A stretch of DNA of 47,557 nucleotides from Flavobacteriaceae bacterium (lineage in GTDB: Bacteria; Bacteroidota; Bacteroidia; Flavobacteriales; Flavobacteriaceae): the NCBI GenBank assembly GCA_002706045.1, contig PAJL01000062.1, positions 2,279 through 49,835 on the forward strand. Direction: 5' to 3'. The notes beneath the pieces were generated by a model. That model was not told where the DNA came from and did not search any database. It saw nothing but the letters and a program-made list of their open reading frames with translations. The position numbers and the translations under genes were made by a program. Of this stretch, positions 1 through 8,048 are shown one piece after another; within the stretch, counting starts at the first letter, position 1, and each line of letters starts with the position of its first letter.

Positions 1-1
1 T

Positions 2-130
2 GAGGCGGATAAAAAATTGACCAATAAAATTAAAAAAGCGGCACAGCTTTTTGATGTTGCGGTTTTGGACCATTTGATAATAGCACCAGATGGCGAGTAT
101 TACAGTTTTGCCAATCACGGATTATTATAA
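2..130 (+). CDS. radC: RadC/JAB-domain protein, C-terminal end only
   Basis: The last 42 codons of a gene entering from the left edge. The reading frame ends in a hydrophobic Asp-His-Leu-Ile-Ile stretch followed by an Ala-Pro-Asp-Gly and Ser-Phe-Ala-Asn-His tail, which is how RadC-family (JAB-fold) proteins of Bacteroidota usually end. RadC-like genes are common passengers of Bacteroidota conjugative elements; their biochemical role is not settled. The catalytic histidines would lie outside the window, so activity cannot be judged. The frame is inferred from the shared stop at 128-130 and the family-like ending. Confidence 0.75.
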   Translation, partial: EADKKLTNKIKKAAQLFDVAVLDHLIIAPDGEYYSFANHGLL

Positions 131-147
131 TTTAAAGCTACTATATT

Positions 148-345
148 ATGGTCTATTTGAATTACAACAACCTCGATGAAGCTACCCAAGAACGATTGCT
201 TTCTATGTCCAAAAAAGAAGTGGAACGCAAGTTTGGGAAACAGCTTAGGAACTATGCAAGAGAGCATTTTGTAAATTACCAAAAGCTCTTGGAAGAAGAA
301 GCGATACGAAATCTATACAATTTTAAGTATGTTTTCAATATTTAA
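148..345 (+). CDS. Small conserved hypothetical protein of the element
   Basis: A 65-residue, charged, mainly helical protein starting 17 bases after the RadC stop, so probably co-transcribed with it. It has no signal peptide, membrane segment or recognisable motif. The N-terminal part reads like a short adaptor with an Asp-Glu-Ala-Thr-Gln-Glu-Arg-Leu-Leu helix, and the middle is Lys/Glu rich. It resembles the small conserved proteins often found beside RadC in Bacteroidota conjugative elements, but I cannot assign a function. A clear terminator follows at 366, marking the end of this transcript. Confidence 0.6.
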   Translation: MVYLNYNNLDEATQERLLSMSKKEVERKFGKQLRNYAREHFVNYQKLLEEEAIRNLYNFKYVFNI

Positions 346-365
346 AACAACAAATCACACCAAAC

Positions 366-394
366 AAGCCCTTATATTATGAGGGCTTTTTTTT
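366..394 (+). terminator. Rho-independent terminator after the RadC operon
   Basis: Stem AAGCCCT (366-372) pairs with AGGGCTT (382-388) across a 9-base loop and runs into eight Ts. It separates the RadC transcript from the structured region upstream of the mobilisation genes. Confidence 0.85.
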
Positions 395-733
395 ATGCCC
401 AAACCCTTAAATTCCATATCTTTACAGGGTGAAAATATTATTTTTTCTTATGGTCATCACCATAATTTGATTTGACTTTCCTTGATGACCATATCCATAG
501 AATTGCAACATAAAAAGCAACTGACTTTTTAGTCAGGTTGTTTGAAAAATTTTGTCCCTGCGGGACGAATTTGAGAAGCAAGAGGGTAACACGCCAAGGC
601 GGTGTTAACGATTGTTTTTTGTTTGTAATTATTTGATATTCAAATAATTATAGTGATTGTGTTTTAAGAACATCAATAAGTTTTACAGTAAATCTTGTTG
701 AAACGCCTATAAAACGGCAATTTTTTACAGTAA
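395..733. other. Gene-free structured region, candidate origin of transfer
   Basis: About 340 bases with no credible gene, directly upstream of the mobilisation genes, where Bacteroidota elements commonly carry oriT. It contains three inverted repeats. GTCCC (554-558) pairs with GGGAC (562-566), extendable by weak pairs. TAACACGCC (587-595) and its near-complement ending GTGTTA (598-607) are separated by AA, with one bulged G at 601. A perfect 11-bp AT-rich repeat follows: TAATTATTTGA (626-636) against its complement at 640-650 with TAT between. Position and structure suggest relaxase and accessory-protein binding. The nick site is not recognised. Confidence 0.45.
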
Positions 734-735
734 AT
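681..735. promoter_or_regulatory. Paired palindromic operator at the start of the mobilisation operon
   Basis: The 13-mer TTTTACAGTAAAT occurs at 681-693 and again at 723-735, exactly 42 bases apart (four helical turns). Its core TTTAC-A-GTAAA is a perfect odd palindrome. The second copy overlaps the start codon at 734. Two in-phase palindromes covering a start fit autorepression by a DNA-binding mobilisation protein such as the product of the next gene. That link is inferred. Confidence 0.5.
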
Positions 736-1282
736 GAAGTCAAATCGTCAAAAGAAATACAGTTTTTCTGCCATCAGCATCAAGCCAAAGGTGGCAATTC
801 GCTTTCGGAAATTTTCCAAGAAAATTACCCGTTCCCATACCGATACGCTGGAAGCAATGATGAATTTTTTTGATTTGAATGAGCTTTCCCCAAATGAATT
901 TTTGGGTGCAAATATGAAGACTTTAGAGAATAGCTTAAAAAAAAGAATCAATGCCCTTGTAGCCATTATTAGGGATATTGAAAAAAATCAGACCAAGCCC
1001 ACCAATGCAATGTTGGAATTGCTCTTTCAAGAAAATCCGGATGTGAAAGAACCACAAGAAGAATTCTTTGAATTTGAACAACAGGAACTGATTACAGAAA
1101 ATGAGGAACTGAACCATTACCGAAACCGATACGAAGAAGTTCAGCAACAATTCCATTCCGTAAAACATGATTTGGAAAAAATCATCGATAAGACCACGTA
1201 TGTAAAAAGCAGTTTTGGAAAGGGTTATCTAAAGCTCGATTTGAGCAAAGATGAATTTGAAACTATTAAACAAAAACTATAA
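734..1282 (+). CDS. bfmA: BfmA/BtgA-type mobilisation accessory protein
   Basis: A 182-residue protein resembling the BfmA/BtgA family of Bacteroides mobilisation proteins, which bind oriT and help the relaxase. The basic N-terminal third (residues 1-45) has the look of a ribbon-helix-helix-like DNA-binding region. Residues about 110-165 are Glu/Gln rich and probably coiled coil. The stop overlaps the start of the relaxase gene by one base (TAATG), showing translational coupling in a three-gene mobilisation operon. The start codon lies inside the second copy of a palindromic repeat, which suggests autoregulation. The family call rests on length, position and N-terminal composition. Confidence 0.7.
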   Translation: MKSNRQKKYSFSAISIKPKVAIRFRKFSKKITRSHTDTLEAMMNFFDLNELSPNEFLGANMKTLENSLKKRINALVAIIRDIEKNQTKPTNAMLELLFQENPDVKEPQEEFFEFEQQELITENEELNHYRNRYEEVQQQFHSVKHDLEKIIDKTTYVKSSFGKGYLKLDLSKDEFETIKQKL

Positions 1283-2310
1283 TGTATATCACAGTAACCA
1301 AACAGACATTGGACGGCAATTATGCACAGAGCGTTTCTGATTTTGTCGCTTACCTTGAAAAAGAGAATGAGGGAAAACCTATTGATGAAATGGAACATTT
1401 TTTCAATCAATATGGTGAAGAAATATCGAGCAAGGAAGTCATAAAGGAAATAGATGGAAATACCGCCAAACTAAAAAAGACCGAACCCAAGTTTTATTCC
1501 ATTACGGTCAATCCGAGTGCTTATGAATTGAAACGTTTACAAAATCATTCAGAAGAACTAAAACAGTACACCCGAGAACTGATGAAGGAATATGCCAAGT
1601 CTTTCAATCGTGAAATAAACGGACGAGCCGTAACCGTAGATGATATTAAATATTACGCCAAGATTGAACACCAACGCACCTATAAAGGAACAGACAAACA
1701 AATTCAAGAAAACCAACCGTATGCCACCAAGATACTTCAGATTAAAAATGATATTCGGAAAATAGAAAATGGCGAATTAGAAGGGAACATCAAGAAACTA
1801 CAACAAAATATTTCTCGATTGGAAAAAGAAGCACCACACCAACAAGATGGTAAACGGATTGTTAGAGGAATGCCAAAAGAGGGTTCACAAAGCCACATTC
1901 ATATTATTGTAAGTAGAAAGGATATGTCAAACAAATACAGTTTATCGCCTGGAAGTAAATACAAGGCTTCTGAAACCATATTTAATGGAAAACCTGTAAA
2001 GCGTGGTTTTGATAGGGATAAATTCTTTAAGGCATCTGAAAAGAGGTTTGACACGCTATTTCAGTACAAAAGAAATTACGTGGAAACCTATAAGGCAAGA
2101 AAAACTTTCCTCAAAAACCCAAAGCTGTATTTCTCTATCCTTTCAGGATTGCCGACCAATGAAAAAGCAACGGCATATAAAATTCTTGCCAAATCCGGTG
2201 TGCCGATAATGAACATTCCAACGAATAAAGTACAGTTAGCGTTAAAGGTCATCAACAAATTTAAAAAAGGCTTTGATAGAGCTGTACAATCAGGTTCTAT
2301 TGGAATATGA
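1282..2310 (+). CDS. mobB: MobB relaxase-like protein (DUF5712 family)
   Basis: A 342-residue protein that should nick and carry the transferred strand at oriT. The key signature is Ser-His-Ile-His-Ile-Ile-Val-Ser (H205 and H207), with a further histidine at 130, matching the metal-binding HxH of HUH-type relaxases as seen in the DUF5712 mobilisation family. A helical, charged insert spans about 140-185. Tyr24, within an early Phe-Val-Ala-Tyr-Leu helix, is a possible catalytic tyrosine, but this is a guess. The gene is sandwiched by overlaps with the accessory protein upstream and the coupling ATPase downstream (ATGA), the usual mobA-mobB-mobC order of flavobacterial elements. Confidence 0.8.
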   Translation: MYITVTKQTLDGNYAQSVSDFVAYLEKENEGKPIDEMEHFFNQYGEEISSKEVIKEIDGNTAKLKKTEPKFYSITVNPSAYELKRLQNHSEELKQYTRELMKEYAKSFNREINGRAVTVDDIKYYAKIEHQRTYKGTDKQIQENQPYATKILQIKNDIRKIENGELEGNIKKLQQNISRLEKEAPHQQDGKRIVRGMPKEGSQSHIHIIVSRKDMSNKYSLSPGSKYKASETIFNGKPVKRGFDRDKFFKASEKRFDTLFQYKRNYVETYKARKTFLKNPKLYFSILSGLPTNEKATAYKILAKSGVPIMNIPTNKVQLALKVINKFKKGFDRAVQSGSIGI

Positions 2311-3761
2311 GTTTATCAACCGCACATATTATCCTATTCATCATTGTTCCGCTATTGTTTTTTGGGACGGTTCTATATGTCTTTCTTTATCCAGAGGATT
2401 CAACAAAACGAGATAAGAAATATCGGGTTTATTTCAAACTACGTTGGGGCAGGTTTAAAATAGATAATGTCAAAAGAGGAGTTTCTGTGATTGGGTCTGC
2501 GGGAAGCGGAAAGACAGAAAGCGTAATCTATAATTTTTTACAGCATTTCAGCACCAATGAATTTTGTGGCATCATACACGATTACAAGGATTTTGAACTT
2601 ACTGAAATTGCCTACCCTTTATTTAAAAGCAAGGGTATTAAATTCTATACTATTGCTTTTGATCAAATCCATTATTGTGTCAATCCTATTGCACCACGAT
2701 ATTTGCCCAATGAGGAAAGTGTCAACGAATTATCCAAAGTTCTTATTGAAAACCTTTTGGAATTCAATGAGTCCAGCTCAAATAGTACCTCAAAATTCTT
2801 TAACGATGCCGTGGAAGGTTTGTTGGGTGGGATGATTTGGAAGCTAAAAACAAGCTATCCACAATTTTGCACATTACCACATTTAATTGCCATTTTTCAA
2901 TCAATAACCACCAAAAGATTGGTTGCATTTTTAAGTTCTAATCTTACTTCAAAAAGTATGGCAAGTGCTTTTATTAACGGAATGGATTCCGATAAGCAAA
3001 CAGCAGGTGTCAAAAGCACCTTGGCTAATGCCTTTAAAAAAATAAGCTCACAACAGTTATTTATGGCTTTGTCAAAAGATGAAGTGCCATTGAACATTAA
3101 CCACAAGGACAATCCAGCAATAATTTCTATTGTAAATCATCCGAAATACGAATCAGCTTATTCGCCAATTATTGCAGCAATTATGCACACGGTTATCAAA
3201 CAAATGAGCGTCAGAGGGCAACGTTCTTCATTTTTAATGATGGAAGAAGCACCCACCATTAAATTGCTAAATATGCACCGTATTCCAGCAACTTTGCGAA
3301 GTTATGATATTGCTACTATCTATGTGATTCAGGACAAAGTTCAGAACGATATTATGTATGGCGATAAAATGAGCAAAGCCATTTTGAGCAATTTATCCTA
3401 TCAGTTTTTTGGCAAGGTAAACGACCCAGATACTGCTAAATATTACGAACGCTTTTTTGAAATCATCAAGAAACCCACACATAGTATTAGTAAAAGTAGT
3501 GGGTTAACTTGGGAAAGCCGTATTACCAAAGGCGAAAAAGAAGTTTCCAAACGTAGAGCGGAAGTATTCTTTAGATTAAAACAGGGCGAGTTTATCGCAT
3601 TTGCTGATGGAAAGGATAAAAAAGTTCAATTCAAATTACAGGCTATTGAAAAGGAAGTACCTCGAAAAATAAAACAGTATTCCAATGAGGATTTGCAGTT
3701 GAACTTTGAAAGGGTTTATCGGGAAATATCTATGATATTTCAAAGCCAAAAACAATTGTAA
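2307..3761 (+). CDS. mobC: MobC type IV coupling protein (TraG/VirD4-like ATPase)
   Basis: A 484-residue coupling ATPase expected to sit in the inner membrane and feed the relaxase-DNA complex to the conjugation pore. A hydrophobic segment at residues 8-28 anchors it. Walker A GSAGSGKT is at 63-70, and a Walker B-like stretch with Met-Met-Glu-Glu-Ala-Pro follows around residue 312. The C-terminal part has the Phe-Phe-Gly-Lys-Val and Asp-Pro-Asp-Thr-Ala elements common in Bacteroidota MobC/TraG-like proteins. It overlaps the relaxase gene by four bases. Length and order fit the family; no defect seen. Confidence 0.88.
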   Translation: MSLSTAHIILFIIVPLLFFGTVLYVFLYPEDSTKRDKKYRVYFKLRWGRFKIDNVKRGVSVIGSAGSGKTESVIYNFLQHFSTNEFCGIIHDYKDFELTEIAYPLFKSKGIKFYTIAFDQIHYCVNPIAPRYLPNEESVNELSKVLIENLLEFNESSSNSTSKFFNDAVEGLLGGMIWKLKTSYPQFCTLPHLIAIFQSITTKRLVAFLSSNLTSKSMASAFINGMDSDKQTAGVKSTLANAFKKISSQQLFMALSKDEVPLNINHKDNPAIISIVNHPKYESAYSPIIAAIMHTVIKQMSVRGQRSSFLMMEEAPTIKLLNMHRIPATLRSYDIATIYVIQDKVQNDIMYGDKMSKAILSNLSYQFFGKVNDPDTAKYYERFFEIIKKPTHSISKSSGLTWESRITKGEKEVSKRRAEVFFRLKQGEFIAFADGKDKKVQFKLQAIEKEVPRKIKQYSNEDLQLNFERVYREISMIFQSQKQL

Positions 3762-3794
3762 TAAAAACAGCTTTTTCTAGCATTTAAAATAAAA

Positions 3795-3815
3795 TTGTAT
3801 ATTTGTATTATACAA
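3795..3815. promoter_or_regulatory. Operator over the -7 box of the padR-like operon
   Basis: TTGTATA (3795-3801) and TATACAA (3809-3815) form a perfect 7-bp inverted repeat with a 7-base spacer. The Bacteroidota -7 element TATATTTG (fits TAnnTTTG) lies at 3798-3805, inside the repeat. Start codon at 3834. This is the expected arrangement for an autorepressing PadR dimer. Confidence 0.65.
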
Positions 3816-3833
3816 CTTGTTTAATACTTGATT

Positions 3834-4208
3834 ATGTCTACTAAAAATTACGAGACAGAATTACTCACAGCATGGGAAGAAACCTATAAAAAAGGGCAAC
3901 TGAGTTTTTGGATGCTACTTTCAATTAATTCGCAATCTCGTTATGTAGAGGAAATACAAGATTCCATCAAAGAGCTTACCAATGGTTATATAGACTGTGA
4001 GCACCAAAGTATATATAGGTCGCTTCGTAAGTTCCATAAGTTGGAAATTGTGGACTTTGAGTTGAAGCCTGGCCAAAAAGGACCAGACAGAAAATATTAT
4101 TTTTTAACAAAGCTTGGTAAAAAACTACTTCAAGAATTTACTGCTAGGAACATCAATATATTCTACGACAAGAAAATTAAAAACCTATTAAAAGAAATAA
4201 CATCATGA
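3834..4208 (+). CDS. PadR-family transcriptional repressor
   Basis: A 124-residue winged-helix regulator. The N-terminal half reads as the PadR wing: Leu-Ser-Phe-Trp-Met-Leu-Leu near residue 25, then Glu-Glu-Ile-Gln-Asp-Ser-Ile and the recognition helix with Ser-Ile-Tyr-Arg-Ser-Leu-Arg-Lys. This is followed by the basic beta wing Gly-Pro-Asp-Arg-Lys-Tyr-Tyr and a C-terminal dimerisation helix. PadR proteins usually repress drug-response and efflux genes. I chose the ATG at 3834 over an in-frame TTG at 3828, since ATG is the normal start here. It overlaps the membrane protein downstream by ATGA, and a multidrug-type pump follows, so it may control that pump. Autoregulation is suggested by the operator at 3795-3815. 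Confidence 0.8.
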   Translation: MSTKNYETELLTAWEETYKKGQLSFWMLLSINSQSRYVEEIQDSIKELTNGYIDCEHQSIYRSLRKFHKLEIVDFELKPGQKGPDRKYYFLTKLGKKLLQEFTARNINIFYDKKIKNLLKEITS

Positions 4209-4612
4209 AAAAACTCACAACAAATTTAAAATATTTTGCTATTGCCTTAATGGTTTTGACATTAATCTTCTCTTATTATTTATACAGCTTTATAGCGTCT
4301 GAACAATATACCAATATCATTGTTCTCGCTACAGTTTTTGGGATTTCCGTCTTTGCCATTGGCTTATATTTTGGCTATATCGACAAGGAAGTAAATACAA
4401 AAATCGACCTTGGCTTTAATTACCATTTGTTCACATACATTATTGTAAACGGCATTGGGATTATATGGCTGTTTTCGGTACTAGGGTTTACCAATGAAAA
4501 CATTAAGATGGCAGCTTCACAACTTTTATTTTGGGGAATAGGTTTGTTTGTCCATTACTTATTTAGCCGAAGAAGTATAAAGGGTTATGACAGGGACACC
4601 ATATTCAAGTAA
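4205..4612 (+). CDS. Four-helix integral membrane protein, unknown
   Basis: A 135-residue protein with four hydrophobic segments at roughly residues 11-30, 38-57, 76-98 and 103-121 and a basic C-terminus, so an inner-membrane protein. It overlaps the PadR-like gene by four bases and must be co-translated with it. Small membrane proteins paired with PadR regulators are common in Bacteroidota and Firmicutes, sometimes as sensors or targets. I recognise no functional motif. The next 127 bases hold only AT-rich leader DNA before the adaptor gene. Confidence 0.7.
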   Translation: MKKLTTNLKYFAIALMVLTLIFSYYLYSFIASEQYTNIIVLATVFGISVFAIGLYFGYIDKEVNTKIDLGFNYHLFTYIIVNGIGIIWLFSVLGFTNENIKMAASQLLFWGIGLFVHYLFSRRSIKGYDRDTIFK

Positions 4613-4739
4613 AAGGTATCAGAATCTTCAAATCACAAAAAAACACCTCTTACATTCATTTATGCTTCTTGTGTAACATTTGATTTTTTTCAAAACATCC
4701 ATAACATAGTTTTACTGACATATTGAAAGTAAATCTTAA

Positions 4740-5990
4740 ATGGATAAAAAAATCAAGAAGAAATATTGGACTTTAAAAAGAATAATTTCCTATTCCGTTG
4801 GAAGTCTAATAATCCTCACAACATTATATTTCCTGTTTTTTGGTGGTAGCAACTCATCTGTTGAAATTGACAAGGATAAAGTTACCGTTTCAGAAGTCAG
4901 AACAGGGATTTTCCAAGAATACATACCGCAAACCGGAACCGTAGAACCTAAATATACGTTTTATTTGGATGCTGTTGAAGGCGGTGTTATCAAAAAAGTA
5001 CATAAAGAGAGTGGCTCTATTTTAAAACCTGGGGACGTTATTTTGGAACTTTCCAACCTAAACAGGGAATTGAATGTACTTAGCCAAGAAGCGAGTTTAA
5101 ATGAGAGTATAAACCGTGTTAGACAAACCCGTTTATCACTCGAACAAAATGACCTGCAACAACTTCAAACCTTAGCTGAAATTGACAATCAAATTCAAAA
5201 GTTAGAACCTCAATATAACAGAAACAAACAGTTGTTTGAGAAAAAACTTATTTCCAAACAAGAATTTGAGCAAATTGAAGCAGACTACTTCTACAATTTA
5301 AAAAGACGTGATATAACTTATAGAAGCTACAAGAAAGATTCCCTATCCAGAAAACGACAGTTGGTGCAATTGAACCAATCTGAACAGCGAATGTCCCAAA
5401 GTCTGGATGGTGTTGGAAAAATATTGGATAATCTCGTGGTAAAATCGCCAATTGAAGGACAGCTTTCAGCACCAAACCTTTTTGAAGGTCAGTCCATTTC
5501 CCCAGGTGAGCGATTGGGACAAGTAGATGTTGTTGGAACTTATAAAATAAAATCCCGTATTGACGAGCTGTATCTTCCAAAGATTGACACAGGCTTAAAG
5601 GCAACTACCACTATTAACGGCGAAGTTTATGAATTAAAAATCACATACATCTATCCCACAATTACAGAAGGCAGATTTGAAGTTGATTTAGAATTTACAA
5701 ACAAAATTCCTGAAGGTATCAAGAGAGGTCAAACTTTAAGATTAAGGATAGAATTAGGCGATAGCACAGATGAAACCTTAATAAATTCAGGTGCGTTTTA
5801 TAACAAAACAGGCGGCAATTGGATATACGTATTGAATGAAGATGGAACAAAAGCTACAAAAAGGAACATAAGCTTAGGCAGAGAAAATTCCGAGGCCTAT
5901 GTTGTCATTTCGGGTTTAGAACCTGGTGAAAAAGTAATCACTTCCTCTTATGACAATTTTGGCGATAATGATATTATAAAATTTAAATAG
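4740..5990 (+). CDS. MacA/HlyD-type periplasmic adaptor of an efflux pump
   Basis: A 416-residue membrane fusion protein linking an inner-membrane ABC transporter to a TolC-like channel. A single N-terminal transmembrane segment is at about residues 17-32. The beta-barrel/lipoyl half-motif follows (Gly-Thr-Val-Glu-Pro then Gly-Gly-Val-Ile-Lys-Lys-Val), then a long alpha-hairpin (about 110-225, Gln/Glu rich coiled coil), the second lipoyl half with Val-Lys-Ser-Pro-Ile-Glu-Gly, and a C-terminal beta domain. Length fits MacA-like proteins. The ATPase gene starts seven bases after the stop and the channel gene follows, so this is an operon. No permease lies in it; the nearest is the FtsX-type gene at 12206. 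Confidence 0.88.
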   Translation: MDKKIKKKYWTLKRIISYSVGSLIILTTLYFLFFGGSNSSVEIDKDKVTVSEVRTGIFQEYIPQTGTVEPKYTFYLDAVEGGVIKKVHKESGSILKPGDVILELSNLNRELNVLSQEASLNESINRVRQTRLSLEQNDLQQLQTLAEIDNQIQKLEPQYNRNKQLFEKKLISKQEFEQIEADYFYNLKRRDITYRSYKKDSLSRKRQLVQLNQSEQRMSQSLDGVGKILDNLVVKSPIEGQLSAPNLFEGQSISPGERLGQVDVVGTYKIKSRIDELYLPKIDTGLKATTTINGEVYELKITYIYPTITEGRFEVDLEFTNKIPEGIKRGQTLRLRIELGDSTDETLINSGAFYNKTGGNWIYVLNEDGTKATKRNISLGRENSEAYVVISGLEPGEKVITSSYDNFGDNDIIKFK

Positions 5991-5996
5991 TTAATT

Positions 5997-6689
5997 ATGA
6001 TAAATGTAAATAATCTTAAAAAAGTTTACCGAACCGATGAGATAGAAACCACTTCTCTCAACGATATAAATTTCAAGATAGATGAAGGCGAATTTGTAGC
6101 GGTTATGGGACCATCTGGTTGCGGAAAATCAACATTATTGAACATATTGGGACTTTTGGACAAGCCAACAAGTGGCGACTATGAGTTTAATGGTGTCATG
6201 GCATCGAGTTTAGGTGGAAAACAACGCACATTATTGTTAAAAGGTAATATAGGCTTCATTTTTCAAAGTTTTAACCTTATAGATGATTTAACAGTTTTCG
6301 AGAATGTTGAACTGCCGTTGTTATATCAAAAAGTTCCTAAAAGTGAGCGTAAACAGAAAGTCGAAGAAATTTTAAAGAAAGTTGATATTCTACATCGTAA
6401 AAATCACTTTCCCAATCAATTGTCAGGTGGTCAACAACAGCGTGTTGCAGTAGCAAGGGCAATAGTTTCCGAGCCTAAACTTATTTTGGCAGATGAACCG
6501 ACAGGAAATTTAGATTCAGAAAATGGAAACGATGTCATTGAGATAATCAAAAAATTAAACGAGGAAGGTGCAACAATAGTTATGGTCACCCACTCTAATC
6601 ACGATGCCAGTTTTGCAAAAAGGATAATTAGGCTTTTTGATGGAAAAATTGTCGAAGATTCCATTAATGAGAAAGTTCTTGCTAATTAA
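5997..6689 (+). CDS. ABC transporter ATPase (MacB/LolD-type)
   Basis: A 230-residue nucleotide-binding subunit. Walker A GPSGCGKST is at 38-46, the Q-loop Phe-Gln-Ser-Phe-Asn near 89-93, the ABC signature LSGGQQQR at 142-149, Walker B with Leu-Ala-Asp-Glu at 164-167, and the switch histidine is H199. The sequence is intact, and the signature and Pro-Thr-Gly-Asn-Leu-Asp D-loop are those of the MacB/LolD/FtsE group that partner FtsX-type permeases. It energises export from the inner membrane or periplasm, not import. It lies between the adaptor and channel genes with gaps of six bases each. Confidence 0.93.
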   Translation: MINVNNLKKVYRTDEIETTSLNDINFKIDEGEFVAVMGPSGCGKSTLLNILGLLDKPTSGDYEFNGVMASSLGGKQRTLLLKGNIGFIFQSFNLIDDLTVFENVELPLLYQKVPKSERKQKVEEILKKVDILHRKNHFPNQLSGGQQQRVAVARAIVSEPKLILADEPTGNLDSENGNDVIEIIKKLNEEGATIVMVTHSNHDASFAKRIIRLFDGKIVEDSINEKVLAN

Positions 6690-6695
6690 TATATA

Positions 6696-8039
6696 ATGCG
6701 ATTAACCCTAATTTTTATAGTTATTGGCATCTGTTCATTACCATTTAAGGTAACTGGACAGAATGCCAATTCTGTTATTACTTTAGATGAAGCGATAGAG
6801 CAAAGCCTATTGCACAATCAAGACATACTTATTCAGGAAAACAATCTAAAAGCATCGGTTTACAAAATCAAGGAAACATACAGCAGATTGCTTCCAAGCC
6901 TATCAACATTTGGTCAATTTCAAGTAAGGAAAGGCGGTCAGTTTATTGAGCAACAATCTGAATTTGTGAACAATGCCAAGACGGATAATTTTTATGGTGC
7001 TATTGATGCCAATATCAATATTTTCAATGGGTTCAATAATTTGAATTCCATTCAAGAATCCAAGAATAACAAAGATGCCCAGGAACAGTTACTAAAACGG
7101 ACAAAACAAGATGTGATTCTCGAAATTTCAACGCTTTACTTAAAATGCTTAATTAGTAAAGAGCTTATCCTAATCATTGAGAACAATTTAAAAACCCAAG
7201 AAACTATTTTAGAAAAGGTTGCCAATGAAGCAGAATTGGGCAAACGTGCCGAAATTGACCTTTATCTTCAGAAAGCTGAAATTGAAAAATTGAAATTAGA
7301 GCTTTTAAAAGCCAAAGGGATTTTCAATAATGATAAAGCAAGGTTAACAAGTTTAATTGGTAGTGAACCCAATACAAACATTGACGTTGTTGAGCCTTTG
7401 AAGTTAATACCAGAAACCTTATCTAATAGTACTAATACCAAAGTTGATAGCCTCTATAAAATAGCTTTGGGAAAAAGACCGGATTTATTGCGGGCAAACT
7501 CAAACATCAAAGCGGCTAAAAACAGGATTAGAATACAAGGGTCGAGTATCTTACCAACTTTAAGTGCTTTTTATAGCTATAACACAGGTTATAATTCTGG
7601 ATTTATTAATGATTTTCAAACGCAGATAGATGATAACTTATTAAATGAATATGGCTTGAGACTAAGCATTCCGCTCTTTAACAACCTTAAAGGCAGAAGT
7701 GCAAGACAACAGGCCAAAGTCGATTTCTTTAATGCAGAACTTGAAAAGGAAAAGTTAGAGTTGCAAATAAAACAACAGATTTCCGTCGCTCATCAAAACT
7801 ATTTAGAAGCCTTACAGACCCTTATCCAAACAGAAAAGCAATTGACACACGCAGAATTAGTCTATGAGTTGGAAACCGAACGTTTTGATTTAGGTATTTC
7901 AGACATAAAACGATATTCGGAAGCCACCGATGATATTGTTAAGACGAGGTCTGATGCAATTCAAGCGAAATATACCCTAATGTTTCAAGAAATTTTCTTG
8001 GAATATGCTTTGGGAAGTTTAAAATATGGTACTATCTAA
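6696..8039 (+). CDS. TolC-like outer membrane efflux channel
   Basis: A 447-residue outer membrane factor. It has a signal peptide (residues 1-21, ending Val-Thr-Gly-Gln). Two TolC repeats follow: Ile-Thr-Leu-Asp-Glu-Ala-Ile-Glu-Gln-Ser near residue 27 and a second block beginning about 240 with Ala-Leu-Gly-Lys-Arg-Pro-Asp-Leu-Leu-Arg-Ala. Long helical regions rich in Gln, Lys and Glu lie between. It completes the adaptor-ATPase-channel operon. The gene ends nine bases before the end of the convergent response regulator gene. No terminator hairpin is visible between them. Confidence 0.9.
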   Translation: MRLTLIFIVIGICSLPFKVTGQNANSVITLDEAIEQSLLHNQDILIQENNLKASVYKIKETYSRLLPSLSTFGQFQVRKGGQFIEQQSEFVNNAKTDNFYGAIDANINIFNGFNNLNSIQESKNNKDAQEQLLKRTKQDVILEISTLYLKCLISKELILIIENNLKTQETILEKVANEAELGKRAEIDLYLQKAEIEKLKLELLKAKGIFNNDKARLTSLIGSEPNTNIDVVEPLKLIPETLSNSTNTKVDSLYKIALGKRPDLLRANSNIKAAKNRIRIQGSSILPTLSAFYSYNTGYNSGFINDFQTQIDDNLLNEYGLRLSIPLFNNLKGRSARQQAKVDFFNAELEKEKLELQIKQQISVAHQNYLEALQTLIQTEKQLTHAELVYELETERFDLGISDIKRYSEATDDIVKTRSDAIQAKYTLMFQEIFLEYALGSLKYGTI

Positions 8040-8048
8040 TATTGAAGA

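Noticed and set aside
4613-4739. TAACATTTG before the adaptor gene as a -7 box
   Set aside because: The spacing between TA and TTTG is three bases rather than two and no -33 element fits.
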